Shown here: one piece after another, positions 8,503-16,019 of the stretch | Layout of the letters: each line of letters begins with the position of its first letter | How positions within the stretch are numbered: the first letter of the stretch is position 1 | Assembly: GCA_005116775.1 (NCBI GenBank) | Contig: SWDN01000005.1 | Coordinates: 150,379 to 189,381 of the forward strand | DNA length: 39,003 bases | Source: Nitrospira sp. | GTDB taxonomy: Bacteria; Nitrospirota; Nitrospiria; Nitrospirales; Nitrospiraceae | Direction: 5' to 3' | Notes under the pieces: model-generated | Told to the model about the DNA's origin: nothing | The model's input: only the letters and a program-made list of their open reading frames with translations | Databases searched by the model: none | Program-made: the position numbers and the translations under genes

Positions 8503-8530
8503 AACATAAGCCGCTTTGCCCCGATGTCAA
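8503..8530 (-). promoter_or_regulatory. Sigma70-type promoter for the DUF6573-like gene
   Basis: On the minus strand a consensus TTGACA (8530-8525) is followed after 16 bases by TATGTT (8508-8503). The -10 box ends 6 bases before the ATG at 8496, so the transcript should begin at the start codon or 1-2 bases before it. Confidence 0.65.
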
Positions 8531-8659
8531 GGACCGACACGTTTGATTCCCACTCAGAAGCGGGAAACCCGCATTATTGATGATGGTTATGGGGACGTTG
8601 CACGGACGCCAGGCAAAGTTCCCAATGGAGGAGTCAGGGTGAAGCCTGTTGAAGCCCCA

Positions 8660-8668
8660 TGCTATAGT
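8660..8668 (+). promoter_or_regulatory. Extended -10 promoter (TGCTATAGT)
   Basis: TG-n-TATAGT ends 8 bases before the ATG of the J-domain gene at 8677, with no ribosome site between. This again predicts a leaderless mRNA. Confidence 0.6.
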
Positions 8669-8676
8669 CGCCCGCC

Positions 8677-9318
8677 ATGGCACGAATCGACTTCTATCGG
8701 GTGCTGGGGGTCTCGCGTGATGCGTCCGACGACGCAATCAAGAAGGCCTACCGGAAGCTGGTTTTTCAGCATCACCCAGACCGCAATCCCGATAGCGCTC
8801 AGGCCGAAGCAAAAATCCGTGAACTGAATGCAGCCTACGAGGTCGTCGGCGATTCGGACAAACGGCGGACCTATGACCGGCTCAATTGGGGAGACGAAAC
8901 GGCGCGGGATGAAGCCACTGATCCGGCAGTCATCCTCGACGAGATGGAGCAGAAGCTCTTCGATGAAGGGCGCAAGGAAGTGTTTGCGGTCTTGATGAAA
9001 GATGTGAAACGAATCAAAGCCGAACTTGCGGTGATTCGTGAGCGAACCGTGGGGGACCAAGGGTACGATACGTTTAAGGAAGAAATGATCCGGGAACGGG
9101 CATCGGAGGTGATGGACGAATTGGTTACGGCTGAGATGGAGGGGCGCAAACAGCGACTCGTCGAAGTGGCGACGGAGATGCTGCTGTCTCAAGGTGTGGT
9201 CAAGCGAGGCGACGAGGGAGGAATCAGATCGCTACTCGGACAGCTTGAGGACGTATTCCGCAAAGGGCGGTCGAAGGGCTTTGCCGCCGCATTGGAGCTG
9301 TTCTATGAACGGCGGTAA
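8677..9318 (+). CDS. J-domain (DnaJ-type) co-chaperone
   Basis: The 213-aa product has an N-terminal J domain (residues 4-70) with the HPD motif at 33-35, [21 protein letters not shown] before it and [17 protein letters not shown] after it. No Gly/Phe-rich or zinc-finger region follows; residues 80-213 are a long charged helical domain. It is therefore not a full DnaJ but a class C J-protein that would stimulate the ATPase of an Hsp70 (DnaK) for a specific client. The client is unknown. The start is fixed by the J-domain N-terminus and the promoter immediately upstream. Confidence 0.9.
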   Translation: MARIDFYRVLGVSRDASDDAIKKAYRKLVFQHHPDRNPDSAQAEAKIRELNAAYEVVGDSDKRRTYDRLNWGDETARDEATDPAVILDEMEQKLFDEGRKEVFAVLMKDVKRIKAELAVIRERTVGDQGYDTFKEEMIRERASEVMDELVTAEMEGRKQRLVEVATEMLLSQGVVKRGDEGGIRSLLGQLEDVFRKGRSKGFAAALELFYERR

Positions 9319-9358
9319 TCGAGTGGTTGCTTGCCCGTACTGAAAGGAAGGTCGAGCG

Positions 9359-10081
9359 ATGATTTCAGCACTCAGAACGATCGGAGTGCGAACCAATTTA
9401 CCGCGAGGCGCCTGGTTGGCGCTTACGAGGAGCACGCAGCGCCTCATTCGTCGCGCATGCCTGGCGACGGTACTATTGGTAATGATCGCTGCCGTGGCTC
9501 AGCCGGTTCACGCCGCGGGCGGAGGTCAGACGAAGTTCCAGCGCATATCGACGCAGTTCATCGCAGCGTTGGGCGATCCAGGTGCGACCTCCGGGAGCGG
9601 CGCGCAATCGTGGGGTCTGTGGCCGCTGGACCCGGGTCCTCGTGGCGTCGAGCTGAACCGCTATCAACGGTTGAAGGATGCTGGTGGCGTCGCCCCGGCG
9701 CGCTGGCAATTCGACGGCACGGACTGGTGGCTGGAGGAACACGGCTTGATCATGGAGCAGCCGACCTTTCCGCTCCCTCCCGGCAAATACCTGGTCACGG
9801 GCGCCCGCGACGTGACGGCGGTGCTGACCATTCATCCCGCCGACAGGAATGGCGACAGGCGCTGGGAACTCGATAAAGGCGCGACGCTCTATGACGTGAC
9901 GCACCTGGCCTGCCGCTCCGCGCGCTATACACCGGCGGCGGTGGGTGGTTCGTGCTCACCGGCCAACGCGCAGCAGACGGCGTTTCCCGTTGCGCCAGGT
10001 GGAGCGATGCCTCCGGTTGCGGGCTGCATGAAGCAGGACTATGCGGTGCTCATCGTGATCGGCGTGGGCGTGAAAGACTGA
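9359..10081 (+). CDS. Exported protein of unknown function, intact copy
   Basis: The 240-aa product starts at the ATG at 9359 after GAAAGGAAGG. It has a long N-terminal region with a hydrophobic stretch (ACLATVLLVMIAAVAQPVHA) ending in a signal-peptidase site VHA. The mature part begins GGGQTKFQRISTQFIAALG and contains SWGLWPLDPGPRGVEL, WRFD-like and WELDKGATLYDVTHL segments and four Cys in its last 60 residues. I do not recognise a family. The first half of the gene, including the ribosome site, is repeated at 14318-14690 as a truncated copy. GC-rich codon use and the nearby IS30 remnant suggest this region was acquired. Confidence 0.75.
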   Translation: MISALRTIGVRTNLPRGAWLALTRSTQRLIRRACLATVLLVMIAAVAQPVHAAGGGQTKFQRISTQFIAALGDPGATSGSGAQSWGLWPLDPGPRGVELNRYQRLKDAGGVAPARWQFDGTDWWLEEHGLIMEQPTFPLPPGKYLVTGARDVTAVLTIHPADRNGDRRWELDKGATLYDVTHLACRSARYTPAAVGGSCSPANAQQTAFPVAPGGAMPPVAGCMKQDYAVLIVIGVGVKD

Positions 10082-10310
10082 ACGCCGGTGGCGCAACGAC
10101 GGCTTGCGCGGCGAGCCTGGCCGCCGCCGCGTTTTCACTCGCCGCGAATAACCCCGCGGATCCGTTTCCGTGCCGGTCACCGAGGCAATGACCGCTTTCG
10201 ACCCTAAGCGGAAGTTCACGACCGATCGCTATTTTGTGCCCAATCGAATGACGTGATCAAAGCAACACGGCATTCCCATACACACATACTTCTGCGTGAG
10301 GGCAATATCT

Positions 10311-11192
10311 ATGAGTACTGTCCAACTAGGAATATTAGCTCCAGCTCCTCCACTTGCTAGATATCTTGTATTTTCGCTTGCGCCTTCATCCGATCCTCGT
10401 GACGCCTTGAAACGTCTACGCGCTACAACAGATGGAGAGAGCACTGTCGTCGGGATCGGGCAGTCACTGGTGCTGGCCTTGGGCAGATCGCTTGAGGGGC
10501 TCCGGGGTTTCCCCAATCATTCGGGGGCAGGGTTCGAGGTGCCGGCCACACCAGGAGCCTTATGGTGCTGGTTGAGAGGAAAAGACAGGGGGGAACTTGT
10601 TCATCGGGCCAGGCTCATGGCACAGACCCTATCTCCCGCCTTCCGATTGGATAGGGTGATCGACGCGTTTCAATATGGGACAAGCCTTGATCTGACGGGC
10701 TATCAGGACGGGACTGAAAACCCTACCGGTGAGCAGGCCTACGCGGTGGCTGTTGTCCAGAAACGGGGCGAAGGGTTTGACGGTTCTAGTTTTGTGGCTG
10801 TCCAGCAATGGGTTCACGATCTGACTCGATTCGATTCAATGTCGGTGACAGAGCAGGATCACACCATCGGGCGCCGAAAAAGCGATAACGAAGAACTCGA
10901 CGACGCGCCGGCGTCGGCCCATGTGAAACGAACGGCACAAGAGAGTTTTGATCCGGAAGCGTTTGTCCTGAGGCGATCAATGCCCTGGGCTGATGGAACA
11001 GGGGAAGGACTGGTATTTGTGGCATTCGGCGCGTCCTTCCTGCCATTTGAACACTTATTAAAGAGAATGGTAGGTGCTGAGGACGGTATACCAGACGCGT
11101 TATTCAATTTTACGCGACCCATTTCAGGGAATTATTTCTGGTGCCCGCCGGTTCACGCAGGACAGTTAGACCTCAGGGCACTTGGGCTTTAA
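10311..11192 (+). CDS. DyP-type (dye-decolorizing) heme peroxidase
   Basis: The start chosen is the ATG at 10311 (MSTVQLGIL); a GTG at 10296 in frame is possible. The 293-aa product shows the family signature GYQDGTENP (residues 130-138, catalytic Asp133 in GxxDG) and the proximal heme ligand His204 in ASAHVKRT. The C-terminal FNFTRPISGNYFWCPP segment is typical of this family. It binds heme and reduces H2O2. No signal or Tat peptide is present, so it should be cytoplasmic or encapsulin-loaded; no encapsulin gene is in view. It faces the convergent oxyR gene and lies near a cytochrome c peroxidase. The 10082-10295 interval before it shows no gene. Confidence 0.93.
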   Translation: MSTVQLGILAPAPPLARYLVFSLAPSSDPRDALKRLRATTDGESTVVGIGQSLVLALGRSLEGLRGFPNHSGAGFEVPATPGALWCWLRGKDRGELVHRARLMAQTLSPAFRLDRVIDAFQYGTSLDLTGYQDGTENPTGEQAYAVAVVQKRGEGFDGSSFVAVQQWVHDLTRFDSMSVTEQDHTIGRRKSDNEELDDAPASAHVKRTAQESFDPEAFVLRRSMPWADGTGEGLVFVAFGASFLPFEHLLKRMVGAEDGIPDALFNFTRPISGNYFWCPPVHAGQLDLRALGL

Positions 11193-11329
11193 TGCCAGGC
11201 GCCCCTGGAAGCCGAGAAGACATCATTGCTCGTGCCGGGATGTCGGTCTCCTAAAGATTAAACGCATCCTCGACTGAACCAGCTCCGCAATAGTTGGAGG
11301 TTGCAGGAGCTCGATTACAAACAAACCCA

Positions 11330-12250
11330 TCATGCCGGCTTAGTATCGGCAAGCATTTCCAGATCCGGAATCTTCAGCGACTGCACTGCCTTCTGAATCA
11401 CGTCGATCACACGAGGCCTGGTAAATCCGCGACGCCAGGCCAGGCCAATCCTCCGTCCAGGAACTGGTTTCATCAGCGAAAGTGCGACCAACCGCTTATT
11501 GTCGTGTTTCTTTGTGAGGGCACTGCAAGGCAGCACGGTAATGCCCAACCCCGATGCCACCATCTGACGAATCGTTTCAAGGGAGTTTCCTTGTATCCCT
11601 TCTGCATCGGATCGGCTCAGTTCCGGACACGAGTCTAATACTTGCTGACGGAAACAGTGCCCGGCATGGAGCAGCAGCACTTTCTCTCCTTCGAGATCCC
11701 GCGCGTCAATCTGTTTCTTGCGCTCCCATCGATGCCCGACCGGCACCACCGCCTTGAACGGTTCATCGTAGAGTCCTTGCGTAAGAATGTTTGGCTCGTC
11801 GAACGGCAAGGCCACCATGATCACATCTAATTTGCCGTTCTTCAGCATCGCGGTCAGATTGGCCGTCAGACTTTCTTCGATTTCGAGCGGCATGGATGGC
11901 GCGCGCTTGCTCAGAGCCGGGATCAAATCCGGCAAGACGTAGGGTCCGACAGTGGCGATTACGCCGAACCGTAACAGTCCCGCGAGCTGATCTTTGCCTT
12001 GAGCGGCAAGGATCTTGAGTTGATCCGCTTCCTCCAGCACCCGTTGGGCTTGATGGACGAGCTGTTCCCCCAGCGGGGTCAGAGTAATCTGATTCTTTCG
12101 TCGCTCGAAAATTGTCGTGCCCAACTCCTCCTCCAATTTCTTGATGGCAAGGCTCAAGGCCGGTTGGGTCACAAAGACCCGTTCGGCCGCGCGGCCAAAA
12201 TGGCGCTCTTGCGCGACGACGACGATATAGTGAAGTTCCGTGAGAGTCAT
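11330..12250 (-). CDS. oxyR: LysR-family hydrogen-peroxide sensor OxyR
   Basis: The start chosen is the ATG at 12250 (MTLTELHYIVVVAQERHFGRAA); the open frame runs back to a TTG at 12268. The 306-aa product has an N-terminal winged helix (residues 1-60, VTQPALSLAIKKLEEELG) and a substrate-binding-type domain. The redox pair C199 and C208 in GHCFRQQVLDSC falls at exactly the E. coli OxyR numbers, which separates it from ordinary LysR proteins. It activates peroxide-defence genes when the disulfide forms. Neighbours fit: a DyP peroxidase on one side and a cytochrome c peroxidase on the other. A GGAAG-AAAA-CTTCC hairpin directly upstream of the ATG may cover its ribosome site. Confidence 0.93.
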   Translation of the reverse strand: MTLTELHYIVVVAQERHFGRAAERVFVTQPALSLAIKKLEEELGTTIFERRKNQITLTPLGEQLVHQAQRVLEEADQLKILAAQGKDQLAGLLRFGVIATVGPYVLPDLIPALSKRAPSMPLEIEESLTANLTAMLKNGKLDVIMVALPFDEPNILTQGLYDEPFKAVVPVGHRWERKKQIDARDLEGEKVLLLHAGHCFRQQVLDSCPELSRSDAEGIQGNSLETIRQMVASGLGITVLPCSALTKKHDNKRLVALSLMKPVPGRRIGLAWRRGFTRPRVIDVIQKAVQSLKIPDLEMLADTKPA

Positions 12251-12276
12251 TCGGAAGTTTTCTTCCAATAAGAATT

Positions 12277-12315
12277 ACTTATCGATGGCTAATATATTAC
12301 CAATTAGACTTATCG
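12277..12315. promoter_or_regulatory. Candidate OxyR operator region
   Basis: An 8-bp direct repeat ACTTATCG occurs at 12277-12284 and 12308-12315, 31 bp (about three helical turns) apart. Between them CTAAT (12289-12293) and ATTAG (12303-12307) form a dyad in an AT-rich stretch. It lies between oxyR (minus) and the repeat-protein gene (plus), where a LysR-type regulator would bind to control itself and the divergent gene. A possible plus-strand promoter, TTAGAC-18-TATTCT (12304-12333), overlaps it. Confidence 0.45.
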
Positions 12316-12337
12316 TCAAGGGCTGGCTATTCTCTCT

Positions 12338-12742
12338 GTGGGCGCGCGGAATAAACCGAAGCGTCATTCATTTCAAACCATAAGGAGCTTCGCCTCCGAG
12401 GCGCAGCGAGCAGATGTTATCGAGCGGATCGGGGCAGGAGGGTCAACCTATTCCTCCAGCCAGTCGATGCCCTTCCAGCCAGGCGACTCTCACGTGGCAG
12501 GAATGGAGCGGGGGATGGTGGCTGTCATCGAGCGGATCGGAGCGGGAGGGTCAACCTATTCCTCCAGCCAGCCCATGCCCTTCCAGCCAGGCGACTCTCA
12601 CGTGGCAGGAATGGAGTGGGGGAAGGTGGATGTCATTGAGCGCATTGGGGCGGGAGGGTCAACCTATTCCTCCAGCCAGCCCATGCTCGTCCCGGTAGGC
12701 GAAGGAGCGACATATTCCTATAACCAATCGACGAGTCACTAA
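12338..12742 (+). CDS. Small protein made of 36-residue tandem repeats
   Basis: The frame starts at a GTG at 12338 and gives 134 aa with no clear ribosome site; the start is uncertain. From residue 27 on, a 36-residue unit (VIERIGAGGSTYSSSQPM followed by PFQPGDSHVAGMEWGKVD) is repeated almost three times; the last unit diverges and ends ATYSYNQSTSH. Between units 2 and 3 the base changes ATC to ATT, CGG to CGC, ATC to ATT and GGA to GGG are all silent in this frame and would change residues in the alternative frame. The frame is therefore under selection. No signal peptide or known family. It is divergent from oxyR and 130 bases before the cytochrome c peroxidase. Confidence 0.6.
   Translation: MGARNKPKRHSFQTIRSFASEAQRADVIERIGAGGSTYSSSQSMPFQPGDSHVAGMERGMVAVIERIGAGGSTYSSSQPMPFQPGDSHVAGMEWGKVDVIERIGAGGSTYSSSQPMLVPVGEGATYSYNQSTSH
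12419..12742 (+). repeat. 108-bp tandem repeat, about 2.7 units
   Basis: The phrase cgagcggatc begins units at 12421 and 12529, and its variant tgagcgcatt begins the third at 12637, giving an exact 108-bp period. The period is a multiple of three and keeps the reading frame. Units 1 and 2 are the most alike; the second half of unit 3 has diverged. Confidence 0.85.
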
Positions 12743-12875
12743 TGCGTCGAATGAATTGGACTGAGGGGGAGGTACAGTCGTCTCTTTCCTCAGTCTGCCT
12801 TCAAGCAGTCGTGCCAGGGCGCATTTCGATAGAGAACGGAGCTTCAAGCTTGTCTTATGAAGAGAGGAGGGTGTG

Positions 12876-13940
12876 ATGATGCGAATCAAGAAATCGGTGG
12901 GCACTGTGCTGACTGGTGCGTTCGTGATCGGCGTGGGTGCCATACTGCCGTTGTTCCCGGCCTTCGGAGAAAGCGCCCCGGGGGAGAGGTATCAATTACC
13001 ACAAATCCTGGGGCTCGAAGATGCAAGCACCTTCGTCCCGACCGACAATCCGTTAACTGCGCAGAAAGTCGAGTTGGGACGAGTGCTCTTTTTCGATAAG
13101 CGGTTATCGAAGAACAATACGATCGCCTGTGCGAGCTGCCATGTGGCAGAAAAAGGATTTACAGACGGAATGCCGGTCTCGACCGGGATAAACGGACTCA
13201 AGGGAGGCCGTAGCGCTCCCGTGTCGTTCAACCGCGTCTATAGCAAGACGCAGTTTTGGGATGGACGTGCGGATACACTGGAAGATCAGTCCATCGGGCC
13301 GTTCGACAACCCGATCGAACACGGGTTTGCCAGCCACGACGAAATGATTGCTAAGATGCGGAAGATCCCCGGTTACAGAAAACTTTTTCAGGAAGTGTTC
13401 GGCCGGGAAATTGTGATTGCAGATGTAGGGAAAGCGGTCGCCAGTTTTCAGCGCACTGTCCTGTCTGGAAACAGCCCCGTGGATAAGTTCGACCAAGGTG
13501 GAGACGAAACGGCGCTGAGTGAATCTGCACAGCGTGGGCTCGAACTATTCCGAGGGAAAGCCCGCTGCACCCGCTGCCACTCCGGATTCAACTTCACCGA
13601 TGAGAAGTTTCACAATATCGGCATTGGGTGGGATACCAATTCAGTCGACCTCGGTCGGTATCTGGTGACGAAGAACACGGAAGACATCGGCGCCTTTAAA
13701 ACACCGACCCTGCGCGAGATTGCCCGTACGGCTCCCTACATGCACGACGGGCGCTTCAAGACGCTGGAAGAGGTGGTGAACTTCTACAACCAAGGTGGCA
13801 TTAAAAATCCGCATCAGGACAACACACTGATCCCGCTCGAACTGACTGAGCAGGAAAAACAGAATCTCGTGGCACTGCTCAAGTCGCTCAATGGCGAAGG
13901 CTGGCAACGGGCGGTAGCGCCTCAGTCGTTTCCGAAGTGA
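12876..13940 (+). CDS. Di-heme cytochrome c peroxidase (CcpA/MauG family)
   Basis: GAGGAGG (12864-12870) serves an ATG at 12876 or 12879 (354 or 353 aa). A signal peptide (to AFG, about residue 31) exports the protein for heme attachment in the periplasm. Two CxxCH heme sites are present: CASCH at 85-89 and CTRCH at 231-235. The family segments SAPVSFNRVYSKTQFWDGR, GPFDNPIEHG and TPTLREIARTAPYMHDG are present. It reduces periplasmic H2O2 to water with electrons from a small cytochrome or cupredoxin. Together with DyP and OxyR it makes a peroxide-defence group. The length is normal. Confidence 0.94.
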   Translation: MMRIKKSVGTVLTGAFVIGVGAILPLFPAFGESAPGERYQLPQILGLEDASTFVPTDNPLTAQKVELGRVLFFDKRLSKNNTIACASCHVAEKGFTDGMPVSTGINGLKGGRSAPVSFNRVYSKTQFWDGRADTLEDQSIGPFDNPIEHGFASHDEMIAKMRKIPGYRKLFQEVFGREIVIADVGKAVASFQRTVLSGNSPVDKFDQGGDETALSESAQRGLELFRGKARCTRCHSGFNFTDEKFHNIGIGWDTNSVDLGRYLVTKNTEDIGAFKTPTLREIARTAPYMHDGRFKTLEEVVNFYNQGGIKNPHQDNTLIPLELTEQEKQNLVALLKSLNGEGWQRAVAPQSFPK

Positions 13941-13995
13941 ATTCTAGCTATAGTGATGTTCCTGTCTCGACATAATACGATAGGGGATGTGGCAG

Positions 13996-14296
13996 TGGAT
14001 GGCGCGATCGCTGACCTATGACCAGGGCAAAGAGATGGCCGAGCATGAGTTGTTCACACAGGAGACGCGCATCCAAGTCTACTTCGCCTACCCGCGCCCC
14101 CTGGGCGCGGGGCAGGAACGAGAACACCAACGGCCTCATCCGGCAGTTCTTCCAGAAGGGCACGGACTTGTCGCGGGTCTCGCGTCGCCAGATCAAGCAC
14201 GTGCAAACCCTCTTGAATGCCCGGCCTCGCAAGGTGCTCAACTGGAGGACACCAAGCGAAGCGTTTCGCAATGTCCCTGGTGTGATAGGAACGTGA
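13996..14296 (+). pseudogene. IS30-family transposase remnant, frameshifted
   Basis: Only the C-terminal part of an IS30-type transposase remains. One frame reads SLTYDQGKEMAEHELFTQETRIQVYFAYP. After a one-base frame change near 14092-14100, the next frame reads APWARGRNENTNGLIRQFF, KGTDLSRVSRRQIKHVQ and LNARPRKVLNWRTPSEAF. ENTNGL..FxKGTD and LNxRPRKxLxWxTP are family hallmarks, with the last catalytic Glu in NENTNG. The first two thirds and both ends of the element are missing. It sits between the cytochrome c peroxidase and the truncated duplicate and may mark how that duplication arose. Confidence 0.85.
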
Positions 14297-14332
14297 AACC
14301 GCACTGACCCGTCCCGAAAGGAAGGTCGAGAG

Positions 14333-14690
14333 ATGATTGCAGAACTCAGAACGATCGGGGTGCGAACCCATGTACCGCGAGGGGCCGTGTTGGCACTCAC
14401 GAGGGGCATGCAGTGCTTTATTCGCAGCGCATGCCTTGCGACGGCTCTGCTGGTGACGATCACCGCCGTGGCTCAGCCGGTTCACGCCGCAGGCGGAGGT
14501 CAGACGAAGTTCAAGCGCATATCGACGCAGTTCATCGCGGCGTTGGGCGATCCAGGTGCGACTTCCGGGAGCGGCGCGCAATCGTGGGGTCTGTGGCCGC
14601 TGGACCCTGGTCCTCGGGGCGTCGAGCTGAATCACTATCAACGGTTGAAGGATGCCGGTGGCGTCGCCCCGGCGCGCTGGCAATTCGACG
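14333..14690 (+). pseudogene. Truncated copy of the exported protein encoded at 9359-10081
   Basis: From the ribosome site (GAAAGGAAGG) to CAATTCGACG at 14690 this matches the first half of the gene at 9359, including signal peptide, GGGQTKFKRISTQFIAALG and SWGLWPLDPGPRGVEL. At 14690 the match stops and a family A repeat begins. The frame then runs through the repeat to a stop at 14743, giving a 136-aa chimera without the C-terminal half and its cysteines. It is best read as a pseudogene broken at the repeat, although the signal peptide and first half are still open. Confidence 0.8.
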
Positions 14691-14793
14691 TCCAGCAAGG
14701 CCGCAGCGAGCGAAGAGGCGAGGCGTACGCTTCGGTACGTTGAGTCTCTGAGCGACGCGAGAACGCCGCTGGCGGACATTATCAACAGCCTGC
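14690..14793. repeat. Family A palindromic repeat, copy 4, left arm missing
   Basis: The core gtccagcaaggccgcagcga to gagaacgccgctggcggac matches the other copies. The right outer arm survives in degenerate form (cattatcaacagcctgc, 14777-14793). The left outer arm is absent, replaced by the truncated gene. The right end touches the stop codon of the minus-strand gene at 14793. Confidence 0.75.
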
Positions 14794-15161
14794 TACTCGA
14801 TCTTCCGATCACCGGCGATCTTTGTCGCCGATGTCACCGGCGGGGCGATCTTAATCTGCGGCCCCTGCACGGTCGGAAGCTGACCCGCTCCCTGGCCTTT
14901 GGTAATCCTCTCATTGTCTGCCTTCATGAGATTCTGCTGAACATGGCTGTCGTCGGACGCGGCGGCCTTGAGTCCCGCTTTCTCCCCACCTGCATTGGTC
15001 TGACCGGGATCATTGGCGGTCGGCTGGCCGGTCACGGGGCTTCCGCTGTTCTTCATCGGATAGCCTTCATGTTTGGGAAGGAGCGATGGATTCGCCGAGG
15101 CCATCGACAGCGCAAAGAGAACACCGGAGACGGTCGCAACAGTCCCGATTACGAGCTTCAT
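14793..15161 (-). CDS. Small exported protein of unknown function
   Basis: The start chosen is the ATG at 15161, shortly after AAAGGAG on the minus strand; the open frame extends further back without support. The 122-aa product has a signal peptide (MKLVIGTVATVSGVLFALSMASA). The mature part of about 100 residues is hydrophilic and low in aromatics (NPSLLPKHEGYPMKNSGSP, SDDSHVQQNLMKADNERI). It probably is periplasmic and partly unfolded. I do not recognise a family. It is convergent with the truncated duplicate, and the two share the repeat between them. Confidence 0.7.
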   Translation of the reverse strand: MKLVIGTVATVSGVLFALSMASANPSLLPKHEGYPMKNSGSPVTGQPTANDPGQTNAGGEKAGLKAAASDDSHVQQNLMKADNERITKGQGAGQLPTVQGPQIKIAPPVTSATKIAGDRKIE

Positions 15162-15276
15162 ACACCTACTCCTTTGAAATAAGGGTGGCCGGAAACAAGA
15201 TGTTCGTTCTTTCAAGGATGAATCAAGTGGCGGAATCATAGCTAGGAGGGGGTGGGTCTGTCAAAGGAGAAAAGGA

Positions 15277-15372
15277 GGAAGGACACCCACGTCGGTCCTG
15301 TGCTCCCGGAACGCGCGCCCTGAGAAGGGCCTCGTTCGACGGCCGCACTTAGACCAACATGGGTGTCCTTCC
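15277..15372. repeat. Long inverted repeat / hairpin element
   Basis: GGAAGGACACCCACGT (15277-15292) pairs with the arm at 15357-15372 with one mismatch. The 64 bases between contain further partly pairing arms (ggtcctgtgc with gcacttagacc), so the whole could fold as one long stem. The 15162-15752 interval holds no convincing gene apart from this and the promoter below. Confidence 0.6.
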
Positions 15373-15531
15373 AAGAGAGGGAACACGAGCGAGCTTGGAG
15401 GGAACATTTATTCGTTGGATGCGCGCAGTGGGAGGCCAAGCAGGCCACCCTCCCGTAAGGGCGAAGTTGGGATAAAAAAAGACTGGGCCGAAAAAGGAAC
15501 CGTTGATTGCGTCATTCAGTCCATAACGCTC

Positions 15532-15560
15532 TTGCACCTTCATACGAATATTCGTATAAT
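15532..15560 (+). promoter_or_regulatory. higBA promoter with overlapping palindromic operator
   Basis: TTGCAC (15532-15537), a 17-base spacer and TATAAT (15555-15560) form a near-consensus promoter. A perfect 16-bp palindrome ATACGAATATTCGTAT (15542-15557) covers the spacer and enters the -10 box. This is where a HigA-type antitoxin would bind to repress its own operon. The start of transcription would be near 15567, leaving a leader of about 185 bases before higB. Confidence 0.65.
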
Positions 15561-15752
15561 TCGAGCCTCGGAGCCTGTGCGCATTACCTTCGTTGTGAGG
15601 CGAAGGAGGCGTGGACGGATGCAAGGCTGCTGAACTGGGAAGCCCGGAGACGTTTTCGCTGAATACGGCAAAACTGGTTTCAGGCTGAGCACACGCAGAT
15701 GGTTGCGGATCGCGTGCCGCAGTAGAGCGGTCAATGTCGGACAGGCTCCTAG

Positions 15753-15994
15753 ATGAAGGCACTGCACTTTATCGGTACGGCTCGCAAAGATTTGGCAGGG
15801 TTCCCGGAGTCAGTACGTCGACGCGCAGGGCATGAGCTATTCATGGTGCAAGCAGGGCGCGAGCCAGCGAATTATAAGCCAATACCTACCGTCGCGCCGG
15901 GCGCCTACGAAATCCGTGCCCGGGACGAAGCCGGCGCGTTTCGAGTGATCTACGTGGTAAAGTTTGAACATGCAGTCTACGTGCTGCACGCCTT
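15753..15994 (+). pseudogene. higB: higB toxin, 5' part, interrupted by the IS1-family element
   Basis: The frame encodes MKALHFIGTARKDLAGFPESVRRRAGHELF and NYKPIPTVAPGAYEIRARDEAGAFRVIYVVKF, the N-terminal three quarters of a HigB/Gp49-like mRNA-cleaving toxin (RelE superfamily). After codon 80 (VLHA) the frame enters the transposon and stops at 16010 (LVVVH). The rest of the toxin (FQKKTQETAKADIDLAAKRY) continues at 18589-18670. Removing 15995-18580 and one copy of the 8-bp duplication restores a 107-aa frame. The truncated product lacks the C-terminal helix and is probably inactive, which is inference. Confidence 0.9.
15987..15994 (+). repeat. higB: Target-site duplication, left copy (CACGCCTT)
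   Basis: CACGCCTT at 15987-15994 is repeated at 18581-18588, exactly outside the two ends of the IS1-family element. Eight base pairs is a usual duplication length for this family. Confidence 0.9.
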
Positions 15995-16019
15995 GGTAGT
16001 GGTGCATTAGTGTGTTGCT
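15995..16019 (+). repeat. Left terminal inverted repeat
   Basis: The 25-bp end pairs with 18556-18580 (21 of 25 positions). The transposase stop codon (16007-16009) lies inside it. Confidence 0.88.

Noticed and set aside
10082-10295. Interval between the exported protein and DyP genes as a possible small gene
   Set aside because: Only short frames without a ribosome site; it reads like degraded transferred DNA but no element could be named.
12419-12742. Tandem repeats considered as a CRISPR array
   Set aside because: The 108-bp units are directly abutting without variable spacers, keep a reading frame and have no palindromic repeat or cas gene nearby.
15611-15685. A 24-codon GTG frame after AAGGAGG in the higBA leader
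   Set aside because: The ribosome site is only one base from the GTG, the peptide is unremarkable, and there is no sign of conservation.
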